Below, one piece after another: positions 8,243 to 16,955 of a DNA stretch of 64,000 bases. Within the stretch, counting starts at the first letter, position 1. Each line of letters begins with the position of its first letter. The notes below the pieces were generated by a model that had not been told where the DNA came from, did no database searches, and worked only from the letters and a program-made list of their open reading frames with translations. The stretch comes from Deminuibacter soli (GTDB lineage: Bacteria > Bacteroidota > Bacteroidia > Chitinophagales > Chitinophagaceae): contig NZ_QTJU01000001.1 in assembly GCF_003412455.1 (NCBI RefSeq), forward strand, positions 682,001 to 746,000, read 5' to 3'. Position numbers and translations under genes: made by a program.

Positions 8243-8250
8243 TACTTTTG
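8243..8250 (+). promoter_or_regulatory. -7 promoter box of the TetR-paaE operon
   Basis: TACTTTTG fits TAnnTTTG and ends 4 bases before the ATG at 8255, the same spacing as at gldA. The transcript would have almost no 5' leader. Confidence 0.55.
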
Positions 8251-8254
8251 TTTT

Positions 8255-8845
8255 ATGGCACGTATCAAAACAAATAAAGACGTTACCCGGAGGGAAGTAA
8301 TTACCAAAGCTGCTGCTGCATTGTTCCGTGAAAAAGGATACAAGGCTGCAAGCATGCGCGACCTGGCAGTAAAAGTAGGTGTGGAAGCAGCCAGCCTGTA
8401 CAACCACATCCGTTCCAAAACCGAGCTGCTGCACGATATCTGCTTTAATGTGGCCAATCACTACATGGAGCATATGTATGCAGTGGAAAACGAGCCTGTT
8501 TCGGCCATTGCCAAAATTGAACGCCTTATCCGTTTTCATATCAGGCAAATGGTAGAAAACTATGAAGAAGTATATGTAAGCGACCGCGAATGGCGTCATC
8601 TCAGCGATCCTTATCTCAGCAACTACCATAACCAGCGCCGCAACTACCGCAAGCGTTTCACCGCCATTGTGGAGCAGGGCATCCAGAACAACGATATCAA
8701 AAGCATTGATGCAGCAACTGCCGTTCTGGTAATACTGCACGCCATCAGCGGTATTGAATCATGGCACCGTTCCAAACAGAAAATCGATGCCGCAGAGCTG
8801 GAAAAAAACATGGTAACCATCCTGGTAGACGGGTTACGCAACTAG
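8255..8845 (+). CDS. TetR family regulator, likely of phenylacetate catabolism (PaaR-like)
   Basis: This 196-residue regulator has an N-terminal TetR helix-turn-helix (residues about 15-60: AAAALFREKGY, then MRDLAVKVGVEAASLYNHI). Its C-terminal ligand domain resembles acyl-CoA-responsive members. It lies 27 bases upstream of paaE on the same strand, so they form an operon. Thermus PaaR, a TetR protein, is released from DNA by phenylacetyl-CoA, and its CNAACGNNCGTTNG-type operator is nearly matched at the paaA promoter (20297-20310). The link to phenylacetate is therefore an inference from neighbour and operator. No obvious operator precedes this gene itself. Confidence 0.85.
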   Translation: MARIKTNKDVTRREVITKAAAALFREKGYKAASMRDLAVKVGVEAASLYNHIRSKTELLHDICFNVANHYMEHMYAVENEPVSAIAKIERLIRFHIRQMVENYEEVYVSDREWRHLSDPYLSNYHNQRRNYRKRFTAIVEQGIQNNDIKSIDAATAVLVILHAISGIESWHRSKQKIDAAELEKNMVTILVDGLRN

Positions 8846-8872
8846 CCGTACCAATTCAAACAAAACGATTGC

Positions 8873-9952
8873 ATGTCTGTACATTTTGAAAAAGCCAGCG
8901 TAAAGGATATACGCCGGGAAACTGCCGATTGCGTATCGGTATCGTTCACTATTCCCGCATCACTGCAACCCGCTTTTGCCTACCGGGAAGGCCAGTACCT
9001 CACCCTGCGTGCCAGCATTAACGGTGAAGAAGTGCGCCGCTCATACTCCCTGTGCAGTTCCCCGCTGGAGCAGGAATGGCGTATTGCAGTCAAAGAAGTA
9101 CCCGGCGGTTTGTTTTCTACCTACATCAACCAATCCTTGCAACCTGGCGATGCCATAGAGCTGATGCCCCCCATGGGCAAGTTTCACACCACGCTCGATG
9201 CAGGACACCGGAAAAAATATGTAGGCATTGCCGCAGGCAGCGGCATTACACCTATTATCAGCATTATCAAAACCATACTGCAAACCGAACCGGCCAGCAG
9301 TTTTACCCTTGTATACGGCAACCGCACCAGGCATTCCATTATTTTTAAGGAAGAGCTGGAAGCGCTGAAAAATAAATACATGCACCGCTTCAGCATTATT
9401 CATGTGCTGAGCCGCGAAATAACCGATGCCACATTGAACACCGGCCGCATTGATGCTGCCAAATGCGACCAGCTGTTTAACCTGAACCGCATGGTGGACA
9501 GCAACAGCGATGAATTTTTTATCTGTGGCCCTGAAGACATGATTTTCTGCGTAAAAAGCTTCCTGCTCGGCAAAAACATTGACGGTAAAAAAATTCATAT
9601 AGAGCTCTTCACTACCGAAAGCGGTAAACGCGCTGCTGCACCGCAACACAGCGCAGCAGATAACGAACCCGCCAGCATGGTTACGGTTAAACTCGATGGC
9701 AACAGCCTCGATTTTAAACTGGATTACAACGGCGAAAACATATTGGATGCGGCCATGCACCACGGACTGGATGTGCCCTACAGTTGTAAGGCCGGTGTAT
9801 GCTGCACCTGCAGGGCCAAACTGGTATCAGGCACGGTTGAAATGGATGTAAACTACGGCCTGGAACCCGAAGAAATAGCTGCCGGGTTTATACTCACCTG
9901 CCAATCGCACCCCACCAGTGAAAATGTGGTGGTGGATTTTGATGCGCGATAA
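8873..9952 (+). CDS. paaE: Phenylacetyl-CoA epoxidase reductase subunit PaaE
   Basis: PaaE passes electrons from NADPH through FAD and a [2Fe-2S] centre to the PaaABCD epoxidase. The 359-residue protein has the three expected modules in order. These are a flavin domain with RSYSLCSS at 56-63, a nucleotide domain with AAGSGITPI around 120-128, and a C-terminal plant-type ferredoxin with cluster cysteines at 305, 310, 313 and 343 (C-x4-C-x2-C-x29-C). In most paa clusters it sits beside paaABCD. Here it is 10.4 kb away, behind a polysaccharide locus, and pairs with a TetR regulator. Confidence 0.93.
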   Translation: MSVHFEKASVKDIRRETADCVSVSFTIPASLQPAFAYREGQYLTLRASINGEEVRRSYSLCSSPLEQEWRIAVKEVPGGLFSTYINQSLQPGDAIELMPPMGKFHTTLDAGHRKKYVGIAAGSGITPIISIIKTILQTEPASSFTLVYGNRTRHSIIFKEELEALKNKYMHRFSIIHVLSREITDATLNTGRIDAAKCDQLFNLNRMVDSNSDEFFICGPEDMIFCVKSFLLGKNIDGKKIHIELFTTESGKRAAAPQHSAADNEPASMVTVKLDGNSLDFKLDYNGENILDAAMHHGLDVPYSCKAGVCCTCRAKLVSGTVEMDVNYGLEPEEIAAGFILTCQSHPTSENVVVDFDAR

Positions 9953-9982
9953 AAAGAGCCATCCTGTTTGGGATGGCTCTTT
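9953..9982. terminator. Bidirectional terminator between paaE and a lipoprotein gene
   Basis: A perfect 12-base stem, AAAGAGCCATCC and its complement, with a 6-base loop lies between two convergent genes. The A-run and T-run on the flanks let it serve either strand. The minus-strand version has the better T-run. Confidence 0.85.
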
Positions 9983-10005
9983 CATTTTCATGATTGCAAC
10001 AACAC

Positions 10006-10731
10006 TTACCAGCTCAGGTTACGTGTATAATTCCCCCCAAGCACCAGCACACCTTTTTTGTTGCCCGTGAAAGTGAGGGTTCCTGTTAAGTTTACTTTGG
10101 TACCGCCTGTGCCTGCACCTGTAAAAGTAACAGCTGCCGTACCGCTTTCTATTTCACCGGTTATTTTACTTACCGGCAATGCTTTGGCCGTAATGGTGGT
10201 ATGGCCGTTAAAAGTGTTTTTATTGCGGAGGTGCGAAGTATGGGTGCCAAAGCGCTCGTAAGTAGCATCCATTTTATAACTGGTATCTTTTAAACCGGTA
10301 ACGGTAAATGTTGCAAAACTGGTATCTGTGCCAGACAGCAGCAGGGGCACATCATAACTGGTGTTGCCGTTGTAGCTGATCACCAGTGTTTGCAGATCGC
10401 ATTTGTACAGGCGTGCCCAGTTAAAATAATAGCTGTAGGTTGCTGCACCAACCGTACCTTGCCCTGTAGCAGTGGTATCGCTTTCAATGCTGCACTGGAA
10501 ATTGCGTGCATTGGAATAAACAGTGGTCGTACGCATTTGTGCTGTAATACCAAGTGTTTCCGGGTTTACAGCGGTTTGAATCATGTCTGCCGCATCATCT
10601 GTGGTTATTTCGGTGCCGGCAGTCGCTTCAGATTCATTCTTTTTACAGGAAGTGAGCAGCAATGCAAAACAGGCAGCGCAGAGCAGCGCTTGTACCTGCC
10701 TGCCCTGAAAGAGCATTTGGGTTACTTTCAT
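10006..10731 (-). CDS. Hypothetical lipoprotein
   Basis: I do not recognise this 241-residue protein. It begins with an export signal ending in the lipobox LLTSC (Cys29, followed by KKNESEA), so it should be a lipid-anchored envelope protein. The mature part is rich in Thr, Ser, Gly and aromatic residues, with alternating patterns that suggest beta structure. It stands alone between the paaE terminator and the glucan locus, has its own direction in common with that locus, and is separated from it by a terminator. Confidence 0.75.
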   Translation of the reverse strand: MKVTQMLFQGRQVQALLCAACFALLLTSCKKNESEATAGTEITTDDAADMIQTAVNPETLGITAQMRTTTVYSNARNFQCSIESDTTATGQGTVGAATYSYYFNWARLYKCDLQTLVISYNGNTSYDVPLLLSGTDTSFATFTVTGLKDTSYKMDATYERFGTHTSHLRNKNTFNGHTTITAKALPVSKITGEIESGTAAVTFTGAGTGGTKVNLTGTLTFTGNKKGVLVLGGNYTRNLSW

Positions 10732-10843
10732 GGATGTAGGTTTTTTTAAGAATTAGAGGTTATAGATTATCTGTGCTGATAATAGTTTAAAGATGCAGAA
10801 TAAATTTCAAAAGACCGGGCATTTAGTGAAAGAACATTAAATA

Positions 10844-10870
10844 AAAAAGGAGCGCCAGGCGCTCCTTTTT
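10844..10870 (-). terminator. Terminator at the end of the glucan utilisation locus
   Basis: GGAGCGC pairs with GCGCTCC over a 3-base loop, extended by A/T pairs, with a T-run on the minus strand. It lies just after the GH3 stop at 10888. Confidence 0.85.
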
Positions 10871-10887
10871 ACTTCATATCGAATTGA

Positions 10888-13176
10888 TTACTTCGTCCAG
10901 TTCACGCTTGCACTGTGTACATCCTGTGAGTTGGTACCGATCTGTATGATAAACTCACCCGGCTCCCACACATATTGCAAATCGCTGTTATAGAACTTCA
11001 ACAGCTCAGGTGTTACCGCAAACGTTACTGTTTTGGTTTCACCGGGCTGCAGCATTATTTTCTGATAACCTTTCAGCTCCTTTACCGAACGGGTTACGCT
11101 GGCAACCGGGTCGGAGATATACAACTGCACTACTTCCTCACCTGCGTATTTACCGCTGTTGGTTACCGTAATACTTGCCTGTAATGCCTGGTTGCCTGTT
11201 ACAGTTTGTTTATCCAGCTGCACATCGCCGTAAGTAAAACTGGTATAACTTAACCCATACCCAAACGGGAATAGTGGATCGTTGGGTATATCAAGATAAC
11301 GTGATTTGTATTTTTCATTGCTTTTGCCATCATAAGGCCGGCCGGTGTTTTTGTGGTTGTAGTAAACAGGTATCTGGCCCACACTACGCGGGAAGGTGGC
11401 TGTTAAACGGCCTGCAGGGTTGTATTTGCCAAACAATACATCTGCCACTGCATTGCCTGCTTCAATTCCCGGGAACCAGGTTTCAAGAATCGCACTTACA
11501 TGCGCATTTTCCCAGCCCAGCGTCATAGGGCGGCCATTCATCAATACCAGCACCACAGGCTTGCCTGTAGCCACCAGTGCCTGCAACAGCGCTTCCTGGT
11601 TATCGGGAATACCAATATTGCTGCGGCAGGCCGCCTCGCCTGTCATGCCGGATGCTTCACCTAATACAGCTACTACTACATCGGCCTGTTTGGCGGTGCT
11701 AACGGCTTCATTGAGCAATGCCTCAGGGCTTTTTGCATCGGCCACTATTTCTCCGCCATTGGCGTTAAGCTGTTTTAAGATGGCTGTATCATCCAGCAGA
11801 TTGGCTCCCTTCGCATACAATACGTTTACTTTATCGCCTACCAGGTTTTTGATACCTGTAGCAATGCTTACCGCTTTTTTCCAGTCGCCCGCTGCACTCC
11901 AGCTGCCGATCATATCACGCTGGTTATTCGCCAGCGGACCAATCAGTGCAATCGTGCCAGACTGTTGCAGGGGCAATACCTGCTGCGCGTTTTTCAGCAA
12001 CACGAAAGAGTGCTCGGCCACCGTACGTGCAGCAGCCAGGTGTTCTGCACTCATGATTTCTTTGGCAGCACGGTCTTCACTGCAATATTTGTAAGGGTCA
12101 GTAAACAAACCCAGCTTGTATTTCGCTTCCAGTATGCGGCGGCAGGCATCGTTAATCGCGGTAAGACTAACCTTTCCCTGCTGCAACGATTGCTTCAACG
12201 TGGTTAAAAAACCTTCGCCTACCATGTCCATATCCACCCCTGCATTCAATGCACGGGCCGATACCTGCTGCAGGTCACCAATGCCATGCGCGGTCATTTC
12301 ATTGACAGCTGTATAATCGGTTACCACAAAGCCTTTAAAGCCCCATTGCTTGCGCAGCAAATCGGTCATCAGCCATTTGTTGGCAGTAGCAGGTACGGCA
12401 TCCACTTCGTTAAAGGAAGTCATTACACTGGCTGCACCCGCATCAACAGCAGCCCTGTAAGGTGGCAGGTAGTACTGGTACATTTTAATGCGGCTCATAT
12501 CAACCGTATTGTAATCACGGCCTGCTTCTGCGCCGCCGTATAGCGCAAAGTGTTTTACGCAGGAGAGTACCGTGTTGTTGCCATCAAAGCCATTACCCTG
12601 GTAACCTTTTACCATGGCTTTGGCTACTTCACTTCCCAGCCAGGGGTCTTCACCTGCTCCTTCCGAAATACGGCCCCAGCGCGGGTCGCGGGCAATATCC
12701 ACCATGGGCGAGTACGTCCAGTTTAAACCATCGGCACTGGCTTCGGTAGCGGCTACCCTGGCAGATTGCTCCACCAGCCCCATGTCCCAGGTGCTGGCAA
12801 TACCCAATGCAATCGGGAAAATAGTTTTGTGGCCATGAATCACATCATAACCAAAAAGCAGGGGTATATGCAGGCGCGATTCTTTTACCGCCAGCTCCTG
12901 CAGCTTGCGAACGGCATTCGGTGTAAAGGTGTTGAACACGCCGCCTACCTGGCCTTTCCTGATTTTACTATCCACATCCTGGCTTACAATAGGGCCGGTT
13001 ACATCAAAGCCAACTGATACCAGGTTCAGCTGACCAATCTTTTCTTCCAATGTCATTTTCTGCATCAGCGTACTCACATAACTGTTCATCTTCGCATCCT
13101 GCGCCATGCTGTGCAAAGGCAGGGCACCCATAAGTGTTCCTGCAAGCAATCGAACTAACTGTTTACCTGTTTTCAT
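10888..13176 (-). CDS. Glycoside hydrolase family 3 beta-glucosidase (BglX-like)
   Basis: This exported beta-glucosidase has 762 residues, close to E. coli BglX. A signal peptide (MKTGKQLVRLLAGTLMGALPLHSMAQ) is followed by the GH3 barrel, in which VVTDYTAVNEM contains the likely nucleophile Asp. The alpha/beta sandwich and a C-terminal fibronectin III-like domain (GEEVVQLYISDP) follow. It is the last gene of the susCD locus, 14 bases after the SGNH gene. Because of the GH144 neighbour, its substrate is inferred to be sophoro-oligosaccharides (beta-1,2-linked). Some characterised GH3 enzymes have this specificity, but the sequence alone cannot prove it. Confidence 0.92.
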   Translation of the reverse strand: MKTGKQLVRLLAGTLMGALPLHSMAQDAKMNSYVSTLMQKMTLEEKIGQLNLVSVGFDVTGPIVSQDVDSKIRKGQVGGVFNTFTPNAVRKLQELAVKESRLHIPLLFGYDVIHGHKTIFPIALGIASTWDMGLVEQSARVAATEASADGLNWTYSPMVDIARDPRWGRISEGAGEDPWLGSEVAKAMVKGYQGNGFDGNNTVLSCVKHFALYGGAEAGRDYNTVDMSRIKMYQYYLPPYRAAVDAGAASVMTSFNEVDAVPATANKWLMTDLLRKQWGFKGFVVTDYTAVNEMTAHGIGDLQQVSARALNAGVDMDMVGEGFLTTLKQSLQQGKVSLTAINDACRRILEAKYKLGLFTDPYKYCSEDRAAKEIMSAEHLAAARTVAEHSFVLLKNAQQVLPLQQSGTIALIGPLANNQRDMIGSWSAAGDWKKAVSIATGIKNLVGDKVNVLYAKGANLLDDTAILKQLNANGGEIVADAKSPEALLNEAVSTAKQADVVVAVLGEASGMTGEAACRSNIGIPDNQEALLQALVATGKPVVLVLMNGRPMTLGWENAHVSAILETWFPGIEAGNAVADVLFGKYNPAGRLTATFPRSVGQIPVYYNHKNTGRPYDGKSNEKYKSRYLDIPNDPLFPFGYGLSYTSFTYGDVQLDKQTVTGNQALQASITVTNSGKYAGEEVVQLYISDPVASVTRSVKELKGYQKIMLQPGETKTVTFAVTPELLKFYNSDLQYVWEPGEFIIQIGTNSQDVHSASVNWTK

Positions 13177-13190
13177 AATTCCTTGTTGGG

Positions 13191-13856
13191 TTATGGTATC
13201 AAATAAGGCGCTATGGCTTTCTGTAAAATGCCATAGCCCGTTTTATTCATATGCAGCATATCGGCTACAAACAATTCCGGACGTGGTTGCCCATCGGGCG
13301 TAAGCAGTTGTGCATATACATCTATAAAAACTGCATGCACCTGCAGGTTGAAATAGTTTTTGATCAGCGCATTTGCAGCCACCATTTTTGGCCACAATGC
13401 CTGGCGGCTCGGACTGGGCTTTATTGAAACATAGGCAATATCTATCGTTGGCAGCTTGCGGCGTATCAGCCGGAACAGCTGTATAGCACGGTCTGCAACG
13501 GTTTCAGCCGTTATGGTATCTGATGTAACAAAATCGTTCTCGCCACAATAAATCAATATCTGTTTGGGATGATAGGGAAAGATAATATCATCTGCATAAC
13601 GGATCACATCAGGCAAAGTAGAGCCACCGAACGCCCGGTTCAGCATTACCTGGTTGGGAAAATAATCCTGCACATCCGTCCACTTGGTAAAGGTTGAACT
13701 GCCGATCAGCAATATGCTGTTGGGCTCCGGCATGTTGAGACTATCACTGACTTTAAATGCCTGGATATCGTTCCAGAAAGGATATTGCGCAAAAGCAGCC
13801 GTTTGCAGCAGGTACATGCAGGCAAACGCAAGCAGCCGTTTCAGTAAAGCTTTCAT
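13191..13856 (-). CDS. Secreted SGNH/GDSL hydrolase
   Basis: The 221-residue exported esterase-type protein carries the four SGNH blocks. They are Ser in LIGSSTFTKW, Gly in NRAFGGSTL, Asn in YCGENDFVTSD, and the Asp-His pair in VADMLHMNKTGYG. A signal peptide ends near AFAQ. It lies between the GH144 and GH3 genes in the susCD locus. Removal of ester groups such as succinyl or acetyl from a substituted glucan is a plausible role, but only inferred from position. Confidence 0.85.
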   Translation of the reverse strand: MKALLKRLLAFACMYLLQTAAFAQYPFWNDIQAFKVSDSLNMPEPNSILLIGSSTFTKWTDVQDYFPNQVMLNRAFGGSTLPDVIRYADDIIFPYHPKQILIYCGENDFVTSDTITAETVADRAIQLFRLIRRKLPTIDIAYVSIKPSPSRQALWPKMVAANALIKNYFNLQVHAVFIDVYAQLLTPDGQPRPELFVADMLHMNKTGYGILQKAIAPYLIP

Positions 13857-13909
13857 GTAGTGAATTTATGCGGTTATTGTTACACAAAGCTATAAAAGTT
13901 CATGGGGGA

Positions 13910-13945
13910 AGGTTCAATTGTTTGATAGTTTAATTGTTCCATTTG
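13910..13945. repeat. Short copy of the TTTGATGG-type intergenic repeat
   Basis: GTTCAATTGTTTGATAGTTTAATTG, in the gap between the GH144 and SGNH genes, resembles the repeat units at 3712-3801 and 25058-25115. This copy is degenerate. Confidence 0.4.
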
Positions 13946-13949
13946 TTCT

Positions 13950-15314
13950 TCATTCAATATTCTTCAGGTAAGGGCTCTCAAACCCCAGCCGCTTCAGCCC
14001 GAACTGTATTTCCGGGCAACTCATAAACAATTTCCATAATAAGCCCGTGCGGTAATTCTCAATCATTGCCACAATTGGCCCTTCATCAATGGCCAGGTAA
14101 GCGCTGGCATACCAGTTTTTCTCTTCGCTGAATGCATCGGTAAAACCATACGGCCCCCATATTTTACTGCCTACAGAATCATAAAAATACCGCAGCGCCC
14201 GCATAGATTGCGCCGGGGTATACGGGAAAGCAGATAAGGCAGCTGTTGGCGTTATTACCCCCAGGTCGTTTTCCGGCGAATGCGCGTTATAGCCTTCGTA
14301 ATTATCACTTGCGGTAAGTCCCCAGCAGTTGGGGCCATAACCTTTGTATCCTTTGGGATTACGTACGCAATGCTCATAGTTAATCAGCGTATGATTCAGG
14401 TTCTGCAGCCAGTAATCGCCGTATTGGTCTTTTAAACCGTGCGGGTCAAGCCCCAGGAAAGAGTAGTGTGTAAAAAACAATGGGCCGCCATAATCAAACC
14501 CAAGTGGCAAAGTAATGCCGTAGAATGTTTTGCCGTTTTTAAAATGATTGCTCTCTGCCCAGCAATGATGATACACCTTCGGATCTATGGCATATTTGGG
14601 CGATGCGGCAGCAAGAATGTAGGTGATCAGCGTTTCATTCCAGCCGCGCAGTTCAAAGTTCATACTCCACCCATTGTTCGGGCTCCAGTGCCAGTACAGC
14701 AAATCCAGTCCGCCACGCGTATGCCAGTTCCATTCCGCTCCTTCCCATAACCAGTTAATACGGTTACGCAGCTCCGCTTCTTCGTTGTTGTTCCCGTTAA
14801 AATATTGTCTTGCACATAAGAGGCCCTGGAATAAGAAGGCAGTTTCTACTAAATCGCCGCCATCATCTTTCCTGCTGAAAGGAATGGTTTTACCGGTTTC
14901 TCCATTCAGCCAGTGGGGAAATATGCCATGGTAACTATCGGCCTTCCATAAAAAGTCAACTATCTTACGCAGTCTCGCCGTAGCTTCTTCGCGCGTTATC
15001 CAATTGCGGCTGGCAGCTACTACAATATCCATAATACCAAAGCCCGAACCACCTGTGGTTACTACTTCATCACCGTAATTATAGGCTACATTGCTGCGCT
15101 CGCGTGCCAGCCCGCTTACCGGGTGCGCAAACTCCCAGAAATAGCGGAAGGTCTGGCGCTGCGTTAATTCAAGCAATGCCGTATCCGATAAATTCGCGAG
15201 CCTTGTAACATTCGCCTCTCCCTTTGCAGCAGCGGGTTTACCCTTCTTCTGCGCATACACACATACCGGCAGCAACAGCAATAGCAAATGTTTTGATAAT
15301 CGCATCATGTTCAT
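13950..15314 (-). CDS. GH144 family protein, predicted endo-beta-1,2-glucanase
   Basis: The 454-residue exported protein belongs to the glycoamylase-like family (PF10091), now largely GH144. The founding member, from Chitinophaga pinensis, is an endo-beta-1,2-glucanase. Typical segments are RQTFRYFWEFAHP, ERSNVAYNYGDEVVTTGGSGFG, RGGLDLLYWHWSP, GYNAHSPENDLGVITPTAA and LAIDEGPIVAMIENYRTGLLW. A signal peptide (LLLLLLPVCVYAQ) leads to the periplasm or surface. It follows susD by about 100 bases on the same strand. Together with the GH3 enzyme it should turn beta-1,2-glucan into sophorose and glucose. Confidence 0.88.
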   Translation of the reverse strand: MNMMRLSKHLLLLLLPVCVYAQKKGKPAAAKGEANVTRLANLSDTALLELTQRQTFRYFWEFAHPVSGLARERSNVAYNYGDEVVTTGGSGFGIMDIVVAASRNWITREEATARLRKIVDFLWKADSYHGIFPHWLNGETGKTIPFSRKDDGGDLVETAFLFQGLLCARQYFNGNNNEEAELRNRINWLWEGAEWNWHTRGGLDLLYWHWSPNNGWSMNFELRGWNETLITYILAAASPKYAIDPKVYHHCWAESNHFKNGKTFYGITLPLGFDYGGPLFFTHYSFLGLDPHGLKDQYGDYWLQNLNHTLINYEHCVRNPKGYKGYGPNCWGLTASDNYEGYNAHSPENDLGVITPTAALSAFPYTPAQSMRALRYFYDSVGSKIWGPYGFTDAFSEEKNWYASAYLAIDEGPIVAMIENYRTGLLWKLFMSCPEIQFGLKRLGFESPYLKNIE

Positions 15315-15417
15315 TGAATTTATGAAGTGAGCCTTGCAGTGTTAACCGCAAAGCTCACATTGAATAAAACACACCAAGCGCACACATGCAACAGCGCATA
15401 GTATCTGCAACAATACA

Positions 15418-16947
15418 TTAGTTGTAATTCGGATTCTGTTTCAATCTGCCGTTGCTGAGTGCGATCTGATCGCTGGGTATGGGGAACACTTCATTCTTGC
15501 CGGCCTGGAAGTTTTTGCCTTGCGCCTGCAGCCATTTGGCAGCAGTGCCCTGGCGCACAATATCAAAAAAGCGGTCATGCTCCATGGCCAGTTCAACACG
15601 GCGCTCATGCCAGATGGTATCCCGCAGCTGGCCTTGCGATACACCCTGCACTGCAGGCAAACCGGCACGCGCACGCACCCTGTTTAAGCTGCTTAAGGCA
15701 AGCCCCATATCACCGGTTTCATTGGCTGCTTCTGCATTCATCAGTAACACATCTGCAAAACGCAGTATGCGTAGGTTCTTGGGTAAATAATCCGTAACAC
15801 CGCAATTGTCTTCTGCCGTACGGCTGTGGTAGGCTTTATAGCTGTACATGGTGTTCTGCACAGAATCCTGTCCGGGTATCCTGAAACCATCCCACAAAGT
15901 AGTGCCCGTAGCGGTAATGAAAATAATGGTGCCTGCTTTTCTTTTATCACCAGGTTCATAGCTGTCTGCCAGGCTTTGCGATGGTGTGTTAAATCCAAAA
16001 CCCAAGTCCTGCCACCCACCTTTGCCGCCTGAGCGCGGGCCCTGGCAAACGGTGTACAATTGAATCGCATTTTTACAGTTGGCATTTACACCGGTCTGCA
16101 CTTCAAAAATAGATTCAACCGAGTTTTCTCCTTTCTGGCGCCAGATATCTTCATACGTAGGATATAAATCATAACTGCCGTATGTACCTGCTATTACTTC
16201 ATTGGTGAGGCTTAGTACCTGCGGCCAGTTTTTACGGTACATGTATACCTTGGCCAGCAGGCTGGCAGCCGCGCCCTTGTTGGCTTTACCCACCTGCGAT
16301 TGTTCTTTTACAGGCAAATTATTCACCGCAAAGGTGAGGTCGCTGATAATGAAATTATATACTGAATCTGCCGATGCACGTGTTTGGTACTGATCACTGT
16401 TGGCCTGCGAAGCATCAGGCACTTTATCAATCAGCGGCACCCCGCCAAAAAAGCGTACCATGTTAAAATAGAAATAGGCGCGCAGAAAGCGCACTTCACC
16501 AATCAATGCATTTTTTTGTGCATCGGGCAACGGACTTAACGGCAGTTTATCCAATGCCTGGTTTACACGTGCAATGGCCTGGTAATACCCTTTCCAGATG
16601 TTATTGACAATGCTGTTTGTAGAAGTGAGCGTGAAATTATCGATGTCTTTCGCAGGACCATAATCATCCGGCGAACTGCCTTTGTCTGCATTGTCAGATG
16701 CCACTTCCGTCATAATCACATAGTTTAAGCTATGCACATCTGTACCAAATGCATCGCCCAGCCACAGCGCGTTGTAAGCGCCTGCCACCAGGTTTACGGC
16801 TGCCTGCGGATCTGTTTTAATGGCATCTTCAGACACCAGTCCCTGCGGGGGCTCGTTCAAAAACTTTTTACAGGATACTGCCACCACTAACACCATTGCT
16901 ATGGCTGATAAAGCAAACCTGTATTTTTTATGGTTAAGTCGTTTCAT
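15418..16947 (-). CDS. SusD-like glycan-binding lipoprotein
   Basis: This surface lipoprotein of 509 residues belongs to the RagB/SusD family. It captures oligosaccharides and forms the lid of the SusC channel. The lipobox is VAVSC at about residue 26, followed by the hallmark KKFLNEPPQG. The C-terminal half holds the SusD segments LRFADVLLMNAEAANETG and RRVELAMEHDRFFDIVRQG. It lies 8 bases downstream of susC. Specificity for a beta-1,2-glucan is inferred from the neighbouring GH144 gene. Confidence 0.95.
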   Translation of the reverse strand: MKRLNHKKYRFALSAIAMVLVVAVSCKKFLNEPPQGLVSEDAIKTDPQAAVNLVAGAYNALWLGDAFGTDVHSLNYVIMTEVASDNADKGSSPDDYGPAKDIDNFTLTSTNSIVNNIWKGYYQAIARVNQALDKLPLSPLPDAQKNALIGEVRFLRAYFYFNMVRFFGGVPLIDKVPDASQANSDQYQTRASADSVYNFIISDLTFAVNNLPVKEQSQVGKANKGAAASLLAKVYMYRKNWPQVLSLTNEVIAGTYGSYDLYPTYEDIWRQKGENSVESIFEVQTGVNANCKNAIQLYTVCQGPRSGGKGGWQDLGFGFNTPSQSLADSYEPGDKRKAGTIIFITATGTTLWDGFRIPGQDSVQNTMYSYKAYHSRTAEDNCGVTDYLPKNLRILRFADVLLMNAEAANETGDMGLALSSLNRVRARAGLPAVQGVSQGQLRDTIWHERRVELAMEHDRFFDIVRQGTAAKWLQAQGKNFQAGKNEVFPIPSDQIALSNGRLKQNPNYN

Positions 16948-16955
16948 ACATCAAA

